Position numbers and translations under genes: made by a program. 64,000 bases of DNA, taken from positions 124,001 through 188,000 of the forward strand of contig NZ_JACNME010000003.1 of the NCBI RefSeq assembly GCF_014270065.1. Reading direction: 5' to 3'. This DNA comes from Quadrisphaera sp. RL12-1S. GTDB taxonomy: Bacteria; Actinomycetota; Actinomycetes; Actinomycetales; Quadrisphaeraceae. A model generated the notes under the pieces. It ran no database searches. It was given only the letters and a program-made list of their open reading frames with translations, and was not told the DNA's origin. Shown one piece after another: positions 17,477-25,700 of the stretch; the stretch's first letter is position 1, and the number at the start of each line of letters is the position of its first letter.

Positions 17477-18397
17477 ATGAACGAGCAGCTCCCGCTGGTG
17501 GTCGTCCCCGAGGACGACGGCGTCGCCGCGCTGTCCGCGGCCGGGGTGCGGACGGTGGTGGTGGCGCCCGAGGCGGACGTGCCGGCCGCCGCGCGCGGCG
17601 CGTCGGTGCTGGTGGTCGGGCCCGCCGAGTCGGCGCAGGAGGTGGAGGCCGCGCTGGCGCAGGTGGCGCAGCTGCCCGACCTGCAGCTGCTGGTGAGCCT
17701 GGGCCAGGGCAGCGAGCAGTGGGGCGACCTGCCGCCCGGCGTCTCGATCGCCACCGCGCGGGGCGCGCACGGCGGGTCGACGGCGGAGTGGGTGCTCGCG
17801 GCGGTGCTGGCGCAGCTGCGCCTGCTGCCGGAGCACCTCGACGCGCAGCGCGAGCACCGCTGGGGCGGGCGCACCGCGCGCACCCTCCTGCGCTCCCGCG
17901 TGCTCGTGCTGGGTGCGGGCGACCTGGGCGAGAACGTGCGCGCGCGGCTGCTGCCGTTCGGGGCGTCGGTCACGGTGGCGGCGCGCGGGGCGCGCGAGGG
18001 CGTGGTCAGCATGGAGGCGGCGCGCGAGCTGCTGGGCACGACCGACGTGCTCGTCGTCGTCCTGCCCCTCACCGACGCGACCCACCACGTGGTGGACGCG
18101 GACCTGCTGGCCGCGCTGCCCGACGGCGCGTTGGTGGTCAACGCCGGGCGCGGGCCGCTGGTCGACACGTCGGCGCTGCTGGCGGAGCTGCAGAGCGGGC
18201 GGCTGCTCGCCGCGCTCGACGTCACCGACCCCGAGCCGCTGCCCGCCGACCACCCCCTGTGGGACGCGCCGGGCCTGCTGCTCACCCCGCACGTGGCCGG
18301 CAACACCGAGGGCGCCGGCGAGCGCGCGTGGGCGCAGGTGGCCGAGCAGGTGAGCGCCTTCGCGCGCGGGGAGCGCCCGCCCAACCTCGTGCGCTGA
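17477..18397 (+). CDS. D-isomer-specific 2-hydroxyacid dehydrogenase
   Basis: 306 residues from ATG 17477. The NAD-binding motif is [21 protein letters not shown] near residue 140. Catalytic Arg ([16 protein letters not shown]), Glu ([15 protein letters not shown]) and His ([14 protein letters not shown]) are all present. The enzyme should reduce 2-oxoacids or oxidise D-2-hydroxyacids; glyoxylate/hydroxypyruvate reductases are close types, but the substrate is not determinable. It is divergent from prfB with 34 bp between starts. Confidence 0.9.
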   Translation: MNEQLPLVVVPEDDGVAALSAAGVRTVVVAPEADVPAAARGASVLVVGPAESAQEVEAALAQVAQLPDLQLLVSLGQGSEQWGDLPPGVSIATARGAHGGSTAEWVLAAVLAQLRLLPEHLDAQREHRWGGRTARTLLRSRVLVLGAGDLGENVRARLLPFGASVTVAARGAREGVVSMEAARELLGTTDVLVVVLPLTDATHHVVDADLLAALPDGALVVNAGRGPLVDTSALLAELQSGRLLAALDVTDPEPLPADHPLWDAPGLLLTPHVAGNTEGAGERAWAQVAEQVSAFARGERPPNLVR

Positions 18398-18436
18398 GGC
18401 GGAGCGCCGCCGTGGCGGTGGCGCCGGTCGACGGGG

Positions 18437-18442
18437 TACCTT
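18437..18442 (+). promoter_or_regulatory. Putative -10 box for leaderless padR-like transcript
   Basis: TACCTT is followed by 7 nt and ATG 18450. No Shine-Dalgarno-like sequence separates them. Confidence 0.45.
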
Positions 18443-18449
18443 GTGGCGC

Positions 18450-18824
18450 ATGGAACCTGGTGGCACAGCACTGCCGCAGCTGCGCCGCGGCGTGCTGGAG
18501 GGCTGCGTGCTCGCGCTGCTGTCCGACGCACCGCGCTACGGGTTCGACCTGGTGCGCTCCCTGTCCACCACGGGCCTGCTGACCAGCGAGGGGACGATCT
18601 ACCCGCTGCTCGCGCGGCTGCGCAAGGACGGCCTGGTGGAGACCAGCTGGCAGGAGTCGGCCACCGGCCCGCCGCGCCGCTACTACTCGACCACCCCCGC
18701 TGGTGCGGCAGCGCTGGCCGCCTTCAGCACCGAGTGGGCCCGCTTCCGCGACGGCGTCGACGCCGTGCTCGCACACCCCGGCGCCCCCACTCACCCGCAG
18801 CCCGTGGAAGGACACCTCCCGTGA
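18450..18824 (+). CDS. PadR-family transcriptional regulator
   Basis: 124 residues. Winged-helix signature [53 protein letters not shown], then [10 protein letters not shown], the typical wing of PadR. Such proteins are small repressors often released by phenolics or envelope stress. The stop overlaps the next start by one base (TGATG), and the next gene encodes a membrane protein of the kind usually paired with PadR regulators, so the pair likely forms an envelope-sensing unit. Confidence 0.9.
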   Translation: MEPGGTALPQLRRGVLEGCVLALLSDAPRYGFDLVRSLSTTGLLTSEGTIYPLLARLRKDGLVETSWQESATGPPRRYYSTTPAGAAALAAFSTEWARFRDGVDAVLAHPGAPTHPQPVEGHLP

Positions 18825-19513
18825 TGGCCGAGACCCGCTCCCCCGCCGTCGCCAGCTACCTGGCCCGGCTCGACGAGGCCTCCCGCCTCCTGCCCGACGA
18901 CCTGCGCGCAGAGCTGGTCGGCCAGGTCCGCGAGCACCTGGCCGAGCTGGAGCACAGCGGCCTGGACGACGTCGGGCTGCGCGTGGCGCTCGAGCGCTTC
19001 GGCACGCCGGAGCAGCTGGTGGCCGCCGAGGCGGAGCAGGCGGGGCTCGTGCTCGCCCCCGCCGACCAGGTCAGGACGACGACGACCGCCGCGGTCGACC
19101 TCCCGGCTGCGCCGGAGCGGCCGGTGTGGGGCGGCCTGGAGCTGTCCGCGGTGCTGCTCGTGCTGCTGGGGGGCTTCGTGGTGCCCGTGCTGGCGCCCGT
19201 GGTGGGGATGGTGCTGGCGTGGCTGTCGCCGCGGTGGACCCGGCGCACCAAGGTCGGCACGACCCTGGTGTTCTGCTCGCCGGTGGTGCTCGTGATCGCA
19301 GGGACGCTGCTCTACCTGGTGACGGGTGTGTGGACGAACCGCACCCCGCAGTCGGACGACGGGTACTGGGACAGCGCCTACCCGGTGGTCTCGCACGGCG
19401 GCGAGATCTTCACAGGGATCTTCCTCGCCCTGCTGGTGCTCAGCCTGGTCGGCTGGCTGGTCGCAGGGCTCTGGCTGGCCCTGGCCGGCCGGGAGCCTCG
19501 ACGCACCGCCTGA
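18824..19513 (+). CDS. HAAS/DUF1700-type membrane protein paired with PadR
   Basis: 229 residues from ATG 18824, with GGAAGG upstream. The N-terminal 70 residues are a HAAS-type helical signalling domain (VASYLARLDEASRLLPDDLRAELVGQVREHLAELE...ALERFGTPEQLVAAE). Four hydrophobic segments follow. HAAS proteins are commonly encoded next to PadR regulators, as here, and are thought to modulate them from the membrane. Function is otherwise unknown. Confidence 0.82.
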   Translation: MAETRSPAVASYLARLDEASRLLPDDLRAELVGQVREHLAELEHSGLDDVGLRVALERFGTPEQLVAAEAEQAGLVLAPADQVRTTTTAAVDLPAAPERPVWGGLELSAVLLVLLGGFVVPVLAPVVGMVLAWLSPRWTRRTKVGTTLVFCSPVVLVIAGTLLYLVTGVWTNRTPQSDDGYWDSAYPVVSHGGEIFTGIFLALLVLSLVGWLVAGLWLALAGREPRRTA

Positions 19514-19882
19514 CCGCCCCCCGACACCGCCCACCCACCCGCCCGCTGCACCACTGGGTGGTCTCGTGCCCACTGGGTGGTCTCACGCCCGGCAGGGCTC
19601 CTGGACCCGGGCTGGAGCCCACCCACCGGGCACCACACCACCCGGCACCTGCGACCGCGAGAAGCCGACGCCCCTCGGACGCGCTCGTGCAGCTGACGCT
19701 CATCGGACCGACCGACGGGGCGTCAGCGGCGGCGAGGGGTCCCGGCCCCCGGGCGCAGCGGAACCGGGCGCAGAACGACCGTGGACGCTGTGTCCCGGTG
19801 TGGGGGTCCACACCGGGACACAGCGTCCACGGTCGAGGTGGACAGCCAGCCGAGCCGGCCCTGGCCGGCCGCGGGACGCGGG
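19514..19882. other. Convergent intergenic region with a long terminator
   Basis: About 370 bp between two convergent genes. Apart from the 28-bp-stem hairpin at 19776-19835 and a GTGGTCTCGTGCCCACTGGGTGG-like local duplication around 19550-19585 (repeated CACTGGGTGGTCTC), I see nothing. Confidence 0.55.
19776..19835. terminator. Very long perfect hairpin between convergent genes
   Basis: A perfect 28-bp stem (left arm begins CGACCGTGGACGCTGTGTCC) with loop GGGT. It ends 47 bp before the AIM24 stop. Its length and perfection exceed an ordinary terminator stem, but position and symmetry fit bidirectional termination. Confidence 0.75.
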
Positions 19883-20596
19883 TCAGTTCAGGAGGTCGTT
19901 GAGGAAGCCGCCCTGCTGGTTCCCGTGGCCGCCCTCGCCGCCGAGGGGCCGGCCCTCGCTGGGCTGGACCAGCACGAAGCCGGGGCCGTGGAAGAGGTAC
20001 TGGAACGCCTCGCCGGAGCCGCCGCGCAGCAGCGAACGCACGTTCATGCTGTTCACCAGCTGCGGGCGCAGGTGGCTGGACCAGGCGACGGCCGCCTGGA
20101 TGTCCACACCGGTGGGCTGCTGGGAGCAGTCGAGCAGCACGGGCGGTCCGTCACTGGTGAGGGCGACCACGCCGTGCCCGCTCACCTCGACGTTCCACAT
20201 GCCGCCCGACAGGCGCCCGGCGCCCTGCACCCGGCGGATGTCCCACTCGAGGCTCGCGTCGAAGGCGAGGAGGTTCTTGCCGTCCACGCTGATGCCGTCA
20301 CCCTCGAGGAGAATGAGGTGCACGTGCTCGGCGGTGTTGGCGAAGAACACCTCGCCCTGCCCGGACACCCGCATCAGCGGCGTGTCCTCGCTGGTCACGA
20401 GCTTCTTGATGAACTTGGCCATCGAGCCGGAGCCTTCGTGGTCGAAGCGCACGCTGCCCTGGTAGGCCACCATCGAGCCCTTGGCGGCCAGGACGTCCTG
20501 GCTGAGCGAGACCCGCAGCATCGCGGAGTTCTGCAGCACCCAGCGCTCGCTGGTCTGCTTCTCGGCGGTGGCTGCGTCGAAGAGGTTGCTGCGCAC
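19883..20596 (-). CDS. AIM24-family (TIGR00266-like) protein
   Basis: 237 residues of AIM24 fold: MLRVSLSQDVLAAKGSMVAYQGSVRF, GEVFFANTAEHVHLILLEGDGISVDGKNLLAFDASLEWDIRRV, and GHGVVALTSDGPPVLLDC. The C-terminus is glycine-rich and ends in a predicted amphipathic stretch (GGFLNDLLN). The bacterial family is widespread, cytosolic, of unknown function and sometimes linked to envelope or stress responses. It appears monocistronic, with terminators on both sides. Confidence 0.88.
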   Translation of the reverse strand: MRSNLFDAATAEKQTSERWVLQNSAMLRVSLSQDVLAAKGSMVAYQGSVRFDHEGSGSMAKFIKKLVTSEDTPLMRVSGQGEVFFANTAEHVHLILLEGDGISVDGKNLLAFDASLEWDIRRVQGAGRLSGGMWNVEVSGHGVVALTSDGPPVLLDCSQQPTGVDIQAAVAWSSHLRPQLVNSMNVRSLLRGGSGEAFQYLFHGPGFVLVQPSEGRPLGGEGGHGNQQGGFLNDLLN

Positions 20597-20654
20597 AGGA
20601 GGAACCCTGGCAGCCCGGGCCCCGGAGGTCCAGTGCCTCCGGGGCCCGCGACCG

Positions 20655-20700
20655 GCTGACGGGCCACCTGCCCGGTCTCCCGGGCGGGTGACCCGTCAGC
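20655..20700. terminator. Terminator after the whiB7 unit
   Basis: A 21-bp stem starting GCTGACGGG with two G-U-type mismatches and a TCTC loop, 5 bp beyond the stop at 20706 on the minus strand. It should end the transcript carrying whiB7 and the 65-residue gene. Confidence 0.8.
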
Positions 20701-20705
20701 GGACC

Positions 20706-20903
20706 TCAGGCGGCGGGAACCGGCCGCGCCAGGGCGCGCCGCGCGGCGCGCTCGACGAGCCGCTGGGCCCGCTCGACCAGCCGGGCCGCGCGGACCGCGT
20801 CCCGCTGGGACGCCTCCAGGCGGGACCAGCACGCCTGGGACCGCAGCTCCGCGCTGCGCTGGTGGTGCTGGGACAGCACCTGTTCGGGGTGGAAGGTGTG
20901 CAC
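20706..20903 (-). CDS. Small basic protein downstream of whiB7
   Basis: 65 residues from GTG 20903, supported by GAGGAG about 8 nt upstream. The sequence (HPEQVLSQHHQRSAELRSQACWSRLEASQRDAVRAARLVERAQRLVERAARRAL) is rich in Ala/Arg and is probably one or two amphipathic helices. I recognise no family. It lies 40 bp downstream of whiB7, ahead of their shared terminator, so it is likely co-transcribed with it. Confidence 0.55.
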   Translation of the reverse strand: MHTFHPEQVLSQHHQRSAELRSQACWSRLEASQRDAVRAARLVERAQRLVERAARRALARPVPAA

Positions 20904-20943
20904 GACAGGCTCCTCGGGGGTGGCCCCGGGCAGCCGCCGCCGG

Positions 20944-21201
20944 TCAGGCGACGGCACCCACGGGCTCGGGCAGGGGGTGCTTGCGGGGACGGCCGCGGGG
21001 CCGCTTGCGGGGCACGACGACTCCGGCCAGGACCAGCTCGCCGCCCCAGACGCCCCACGGCTCGGAGCGGGCCAGGGCGCCGTCCAGGCACTCGGTGCGC
21101 AGCGGGCAGCCCGTACACAGCGCCTTGGCGGCCTCGACGTCCTGCGGGAGCTCGGCGAACCAGAGCTCCGGGTCGTTGACCCGGCAGGGCAGCGACGACA
21201 T
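20944..21201 (-). CDS. whiB7: WhiB7-type iron-sulfur transcription factor
   Basis: 85 residues. Four cysteines at 6, 29, 32 and 38 (C-x22-C-x2-C-x5-C) would bind a [4Fe-4S] cluster. The turn GVWGG at 50-54 contacts the primary sigma factor, and the C-terminal AT-hook RGRPRK at 69-74 is the mark of WhiB7 as opposed to other Wbl proteins. WhiB7 activates intrinsic resistance genes after ribosome-targeting antibiotics. GAGAGGAA precedes the ATG. Its place next to uvrD2 matches mycobacteria. A promoter with an A-tract, a 91-codon leader frame and a hairpin lie upstream (21263-21694). Confidence 0.93.
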   Translation of the reverse strand: MSSLPCRVNDPELWFAELPQDVEAAKALCTGCPLRTECLDGALARSEPWGVWGGELVLAGVVVPRKRPRGRPRKHPLPEPVGAVA

Positions 21202-21262
21202 GGGGTGTTCCTCTCGGTGTGGCGGTGCTGCGGAGCGGTCGGGGGGACCGTGAACAGCACGA

Positions 21263-21297
21263 AGGCCGCGGTCCCCTGGGTCGGGGATCCGCGGCCT
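21263..21297 (-). promoter_or_regulatory. Hairpin in whiB7 leader, candidate attenuator
   Basis: On the minus strand AGGCCGCGG-A-TCCCC pairs with GGGGA-CCGCGGCCT around a 6-nt loop: 14 bp with one bulged base. It sits between the leader frame stop (21319) and the whiB7 start (21201). The sequence after it is moderately T-rich but has no clean U-run, so terminator or anti-sequester function is uncertain. Confidence 0.55.
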
Positions 21298-21318
21298 GTC
21301 GCCGGGAGAGGAGCGGAC

Positions 21319-21594
21319 CTAGCTGGTCAGCACCTGCCGGAGGACAGGGGGGAGCCCCGAGAAGGGCGGGTTCTGGGTGAGGGCGTCTCCGATGACGACG
21401 CGCTGGCGCAGCGCGTCCCCGTGGCCGGCGCCGAGGAGCTCGCCACCGCGGGCTCCGGAGACGGAGCCGAGGGCGGGCCCGTCGGCGAAGGCGCGGGCGG
21501 ACGCGGGCACAGCGGTGCCCCCGAACCCACCGGAGGTGGGCACGCGGAGGTCGCAGGACGACACCTCGAACCGGCTGTCCATGTACTCCGTCAT
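21319..21594 (-). CDS. 91-codon leader reading frame upstream of whiB7
   Basis: Begins at ATG 21594 after a near-perfect Shine-Dalgarno sequence (GAAGGAGGTG, about 6 nt spacing), the strongest in this window. The product (MTEYMDSRFEVSSCDLRVPT...) has no family that I recognise, is glycine/alanine-rich in the middle, and ends PPVLRQVLTS. Its position inside the likely whiB7 transcript suggests a translated upstream frame that couples ribosome stalling to whiB7 expression, as reported for whiB7/wblC leaders, though here it is long. It may instead be an independent small protein. Confidence 0.65.
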   Translation of the reverse strand: MTEYMDSRFEVSSCDLRVPTSGGFGGTAVPASARAFADGPALGSVSGARGGELLGAGHGDALRQRVVIGDALTQNPPFSGLPPVLRQVLTS

Positions 21595-21655
21595 CGCTCG
21601 CACCTCCTTCGTCCTCGCACCGTCCGTTGCAGACGGGGCTGATCTCGTGGGCACG

Positions 21656-21694
21656 AGGCTAGGGGGCCCCGCGCACGACGCACAACAGGTTTTT
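21656..21694 (-). promoter_or_regulatory. Candidate WhiB7-type promoter for leader frame and whiB7
   Basis: Minus strand: AAAAA (21694-21690), CCTG, -35 TTGTGC (21685-21680), an 18-nt spacer, -10 TAGCCT (21661-21656). WhiB7-activated promoters characteristically have an A/T-rich block just upstream of the -35, as here, in an otherwise very GC-rich context. This suggests autoactivation. It lies 62 nt before the leader ATG and abuts the 3' end of uvrD2. Confidence 0.65.
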
Positions 21695-21707
21695 CCGAAC
21701 TCCTCCG

Positions 21708-23849
21708 TCAGGCCCCTGCAGCGGCCTCGCGGAGCACCCCGAGCACGGCCTCGCCGTACCGCTCGAGCTTGGCCGGGCCGACACCGGGGATGCGGGCCAG
21801 CGCGGCGGTGTCCGCCGGGGTCGTCTCCGCGATCGCGACCAGCGTGGCGTCGGTGAAGACGACGTAGGCGGGGACCTTCGCCTCCGAGGCGGTGCTCGAC
21901 CGCCACCCCCGGAGCGCGTCGAAGACGGCCTCGTCGTAGGTGGGCGGGCAGCTCTCGCAGCGGCCCACCTTGCGCTCGGCGGGGGTGTTCAGGGCGAGCC
22001 CGCAGGAGCGGCAGACGCGGGCCAGCCCGGGCCCCTTCTTCGAGCGCGCGCCGCCGGCGCCACCGGCCCCGGAGCTGCGACGGCGCTCGCGCTCGGCGGG
22101 GTCGGCGGGGCGCAGGCCGTCGAGGAAGCGGGACGGCGTGCGGCTGGCCCGCCCGCCCGGCGTCCTGGCGCGCCCCCACGACACCGCGAGGTGCTCGCGC
22201 GCGCGTGTGATGCCCACGTAGAGCAACCGCCGCTCCTCCTCGACCTTGTCGGGGTCGTCCGCAGAGAAGCTGATGGGCAGCAGGCCCTCGCTCACGCCGA
22301 CCAGCCACACGGCGTCCCACTCGAGGCCCTTCGCCGCGTGGAACGAGGCGAGCGTCACCCCCTGCACGGTGGGTGCGTGCTGGGCGGCCGACCGCTCGTC
22401 CACCTCGGCGACGAGCTCGGCCACGCGGGCGCCGGGACGGGCCGCGGCGACGTCGTCCGCGAGCGCCGCGAGCGCCTGCAGCGAGGCCCAGCGCTCCCGG
22501 GCGGCGCCGGCGGCGCTGGGCGGCTCGGCGGTCCAGCCGGCGCTGGCGAGCACGTCCCGCACGGCCTCGCCGAGCGGACGGCTGCCGTCGTCGGAGCGGG
22601 CAGCGCCGCGCAGCAGGAGCACGGCCTGGCGGACCTCGGCGCGGAAGAAGAACTTCTCCCCGCCGCGCAGCACGTAGCCGACGCCCGCGTCGGACAGGGC
22701 GGCCTCGAGGGGCTCGGACTGGCCGTTGGTGCGGAACAGCACGGCGATCTCGGCGGGCGGCGTGCCGGCGTCGATGCGGCGGCGCACCGCGGCGGCCACG
22801 CCGGCCGCCTCGGCGACGTCGTCGTCGTACTCGGTGAAGGTGGGGTCGGGGCCGGGCGGTCGCTGCGCGACCAGCTCCACCCGGGCCCTCACCGCCGCGG
22901 CAGGCGCCCGGTCGAGCAGGCGGTTGGCCAGCGCCACCACCTGCGGCGTGGAGCGGTAGTCGCGCACGAGCCGGACCACCGCCGCCCCGGGGTGGCGCTG
23001 GGGGAACTCCAGCAGGTGCGCGGGGGTGGCGCCGGCGAAGGAGTAGATGGTCTGGCTGGCGTCGCCGACCACGCAGACGTCCTCCCGGCCGCCCAGCCAC
23101 AGGTCGAGCAGGCGCTGCTGCAACGGGGAGACGTCCTGGTACTCGTCCACGGTGAAGTGCCGGTACTGGCGGCGCACGCTCTCGGCCACGTCGCCGCGCT
23201 CGGCGAGGATCCCGCAGGTCAGCAGCAGCACGTCCTCGAAGTCCATGGCGCCGCGGTCGGTCTTGACGTCCTCGTAGGACTGCATGACCCGGCTCATCGC
23301 CCCCGGGTCCAGGCCCGCGGGCGGGGTGCGCCCGGCGCGGGTGACGGCGGCCGGGTAGGCCTCCGGGGTGAGGAGGGCGACCTTGGCCCACTCCACCTCG
23401 GCGGACAGGTCGCGCACGGCCGTGCGGTCCACCGACAGGCGCAGCCGGCTGGCGGCCTCGGCCACCAGGCGCGCCTTGTGCTCGACGAGCACCGGCAGCG
23501 GGCCGCCCACCGCGGTGGGCCAGAAGTACTGCAGCTGGCGCAGCGCGGCGGCGTGGAAGGTGCGGGCCTGCACCGCGGGGACGCCCAGGTCCCGCAGGCG
23601 CGAGCGCATCTCCCCCGCCGCGCGGGAGGTGAACGTCAGCGCGAGCACGCTGCGCGGGTCGTACACGCCGGCGTGCACGCCGTGGGCGATGCGGTGGGTG
23701 ATGGCCCGGGTCTTGCCGGTGCCCGCTCCGGCCAGCACGCAGACCGGTCCGCGCAGCGCGGAGGCCACCGCCCGCTGCTCGGGGTCGAGCGAGGCGAGGA
23801 CGGCGTCGGCGAGGGTCGCGTGCGTGGCCGCGAGGTGAGAGGTGGACAT
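21708..23849 (-). CDS. uvrD2: ATP-dependent DNA helicase UvrD2
   Basis: 713 residues from ATG 23849. SF1A helicase motifs: Walker A LAGAGTGKTR near residue 40, DEYQDV (motif II), GDASQTIYSFAGA (motif III), VRDYRST (IV) and TLASFHAAKGLEWDAVWLVG (V). The C-terminus has the UvrD2-specific four-cysteine zinc module (CRSCGL...CESCPP near 625) and an HRDC domain (ETTPADTAALARIPGVGPAKLERYGEAVLGVL). It unwinds DNA with 3'-5' polarity in repair. Transcription runs toward whiB7. Its start is only 22 bp from the divergent kinase-like gene. Confidence 0.94.
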   Translation of the reverse strand: MSTSHLAATHATLADAVLASLDPEQRAVASALRGPVCVLAGAGTGKTRAITHRIAHGVHAGVYDPRSVLALTFTSRAAGEMRSRLRDLGVPAVQARTFHAAALRQLQYFWPTAVGGPLPVLVEHKARLVAEAASRLRLSVDRTAVRDLSAEVEWAKVALLTPEAYPAAVTRAGRTPPAGLDPGAMSRVMQSYEDVKTDRGAMDFEDVLLLTCGILAERGDVAESVRRQYRHFTVDEYQDVSPLQQRLLDLWLGGREDVCVVGDASQTIYSFAGATPAHLLEFPQRHPGAAVVRLVRDYRSTPQVVALANRLLDRAPAAAVRARVELVAQRPPGPDPTFTEYDDDVAEAAGVAAAVRRRIDAGTPPAEIAVLFRTNGQSEPLEAALSDAGVGYVLRGGEKFFFRAEVRQAVLLLRGAARSDDGSRPLGEAVRDVLASAGWTAEPPSAAGAARERWASLQALAALADDVAAARPGARVAELVAEVDERSAAQHAPTVQGVTLASFHAAKGLEWDAVWLVGVSEGLLPISFSADDPDKVEEERRLLYVGITRAREHLAVSWGRARTPGGRASRTPSRFLDGLRPADPAERERRRSSGAGGAGGARSKKGPGLARVCRSCGLALNTPAERKVGRCESCPPTYDEAVFDALRGWRSSTASEAKVPAYVVFTDATLVAIAETTPADTAALARIPGVGPAKLERYGEAVLGVLREAAAGA

Positions 23850-23871
23850 GACCCGGCCATGATGGCTGACC

Positions 23872-24543
23872 GTGCCGACACCGCCGTCCCACCGTCCACA
23901 GGCGATCTCGACGACGACGGACGCGCTCGTCCAGCGCGCCCGCGACCTCGTGGCCGCGGCCGGGGGCCGCCGGGTGCTGCTGGGGGTGGTGGGCGCGCCC
24001 GGCGCGGGCAAGTCGACGCTGGCGGCGCGGCTGGTGACGGCGCTCGGGCCCGAGCTGGACGGTGGCGCCGCGCTGGTGGGCATGGACGGGTTCCACCTGG
24101 CCCAGGCGACCCTGGAGCGCTGGGGGCGGGCCACGCGCAAGGGCGCCCCGGACACCTTCGACGCCGGCGGCTACGTGGCGCTGCTGCGCCGGCTGCGGGC
24201 CGGTGACGAGGACGTGGTGCACGCCCCGGAGTTCCGCCGCGACCTGGAGGAGCCGGTGGGCAGCGCCGTGCCGGTCCCCCGCGAGGTGGGACTGGTCCTC
24301 ACGGAGGGCAACTACCTGCTGCTCGACGGGCCGTGGGCGCCGGTGCGAGAGCTGCTCGACGAGGTCTGGTTCCTCGCTCCCGACGACGACCTGCGCCTGC
24401 AGCGCCTGGTGGCGCGCCACGAGGCGTTCGGGAAGGCGCCGGACGCGGCGCTGGCCTGGTCGCACGGACCGGACCAGGCCAACGCCGTCGTCGTCGCCGC
24501 GACGGCGCAGCGCGCCGACCTCGTGGTGCGCCTGGTCGACTGA
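23872..24543 (+). CDS. Nucleoside/nucleotide kinase family protein (PRK/uridine-kinase fold)
   Basis: 223 residues from GTG 23872. P-loop GVVGAPGAGKSTLA near residue 40; a substrate-site motif GMDGFHLAQ...GRATRKGAPDTFDAGGY; lid region and TEGNYLLLDGPW. This matches the phosphoribulokinase/uridine kinase superfamily group annotated as nucleoside/nucleotide kinase, which includes fructose and pantothenate kinases, so the substrate is open. It is divergent from uvrD2 and convergent, with 19 bp between stops, with the deaminase gene. Confidence 0.85.
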   Translation: MPTPPSHRPQAISTTTDALVQRARDLVAAAGGRRVLLGVVGAPGAGKSTLAARLVTALGPELDGGAALVGMDGFHLAQATLERWGRATRKGAPDTFDAGGYVALLRRLRAGDEDVVHAPEFRRDLEEPVGSAVPVPREVGLVLTEGNYLLLDGPWAPVRELLDEVWFLAPDDDLRLQRLVARHEAFGKAPDAALAWSHGPDQANAVVVAATAQRADLVVRLVD

Positions 24544-24562
24544 CCGGCTGATCGGCAGCCCG

Positions 24563-25594
24563 TCAGCCCGTGACGCCGTGGGCGGCGGCCACGGCGTCGA
24601 CCTCGGCGAGGTGCTCCGCCACCCGCGCCGGAGGCGCCCAGCTCGCCTCGAAGCCGTTCCGCGCCAGCTGCACCACGTCGGCGGGCGACAGGTCAGCGGC
24701 GCGCGCCAGGGCGAGCAGGTTCTCCTTGAGGTAGCCGCCGAAGTAGGCGGGGTCGTCACCGTTGACGCAGACCTTCGCCCCGGCGCGCAGCAGCGCGACG
24801 ATCTCGGGGGCCTTCATCTGCTCGGTGACGAACCCGTTGGACAGCGGGCACGCCGTGAACCCGAGCCCCCGCTCGACGGCGACGGCGAGCAGGTCCGGGG
24901 CGTCGACGATGTTGGTGCCGTGGTCGATCCGGTCCACCCGGACGTCCTCGAGGACCTGCCGGAGGTGCTCGAGCGTGCCCTCCTGGTCGATGTCGCAGTG
25001 CATCGTGAGCCGGTAGCCGGCCGCGCGGGCGCGGGCGAAGACGGCGGCGAACTGGGCGGGCGGGTGGTCGCGCTCGTCGGAGTCCAGGCCGACGCCGAGG
25101 ATGCGGTCGGCGTAGGGCAGCGACGCCGCCAGCGTCTCCTCGGCGGACGCCACGGGGTGGTCGCGCAGGAAGCACATGATCAGCGCGGCGTCGACGCCCA
25201 GCTCGCGCGGTGCGCGATCGACGGCGTCCAGCAGTCCCTCCACCACCACCTCGAAGGGCACCCCGCGGCTGGTGTGCGCCTGCGGGTCGAAGAACACCTC
25301 GGCCCGGCGGACGTTCTGCCCCGCGGCGCGCACCAGGTACGCCCACGCGAGGTCGGTGAAGTCGCGCCGGGTCTGCAGCACGTCCATCGCCGGGTAGTAG
25401 ACGGCCAGGAAGGACGCGAGGGAGTCGAAGACGTGCGTCGCGCGGACCTCCTCGACCGTCGTCGTCGCCAGCTCCACCCCGTTGCGGGCCGCGAGCTCCA
25501 GGAGCAGCTCGGGCTCCAGGGTGCCCTCGAGGTGCACGTGCAGCTCGCAGGCGGGCAGGTCGGCGACGAGGGCGGCGAGCGGGTCGGTGGCCAT
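24563..25594 (-). CDS. Adenosine deaminase-family protein with altered HAGE motif
   Basis: 343 residues from ATG 25594. An amidohydrolase-fold deaminase: first metal ligands in ELHVHLEGTLEP (near 17-28), YLVRAAGQNVRRAEVFFDPQAH, ACPLSNGFV and the metal Asp in VCVNGDDPAYFGG. The usual HAGE motif (metal His and catalytic Glu) reads MHCDIDQEG: His is kept but Glu is not at its usual place. That suggests a different subfamily such as N6-substituted adenine or another purine deaminase, so I give no gene symbol. A divergent mycoredoxin gene starts about 105 bp away. Confidence 0.85.
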   Translation of the reverse strand: MATDPLAALVADLPACELHVHLEGTLEPELLLELAARNGVELATTTVEEVRATHVFDSLASFLAVYYPAMDVLQTRRDFTDLAWAYLVRAAGQNVRRAEVFFDPQAHTSRGVPFEVVVEGLLDAVDRAPRELGVDAALIMCFLRDHPVASAEETLAASLPYADRILGVGLDSDERDHPPAQFAAVFARARAAGYRLTMHCDIDQEGTLEHLRQVLEDVRVDRIDHGTNIVDAPDLLAVAVERGLGFTACPLSNGFVTEQMKAPEIVALLRAGAKVCVNGDDPAYFGGYLKENLLALARAADLSPADVVQLARNGFEASWAPPARVAEHLAEVDAVAAAHGVTG

Positions 25595-25700
25595 CGGGTC
25601 ACCCCACCACGCCGGCGGCCGCCTGTGGGATGACGACGGCGAGGTCGGGCGTTGACCCACAGCGGAAGACCCGTCCGACCACCGACCACCGAGGAGAGCG

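Noticed and set aside
17443-18531. N-terminal extension of prfB of over 350 codons
   Set aside because: The extension lies over the dehydrogenase gene and has no family match; release factor homology begins exactly at GTG 17442.
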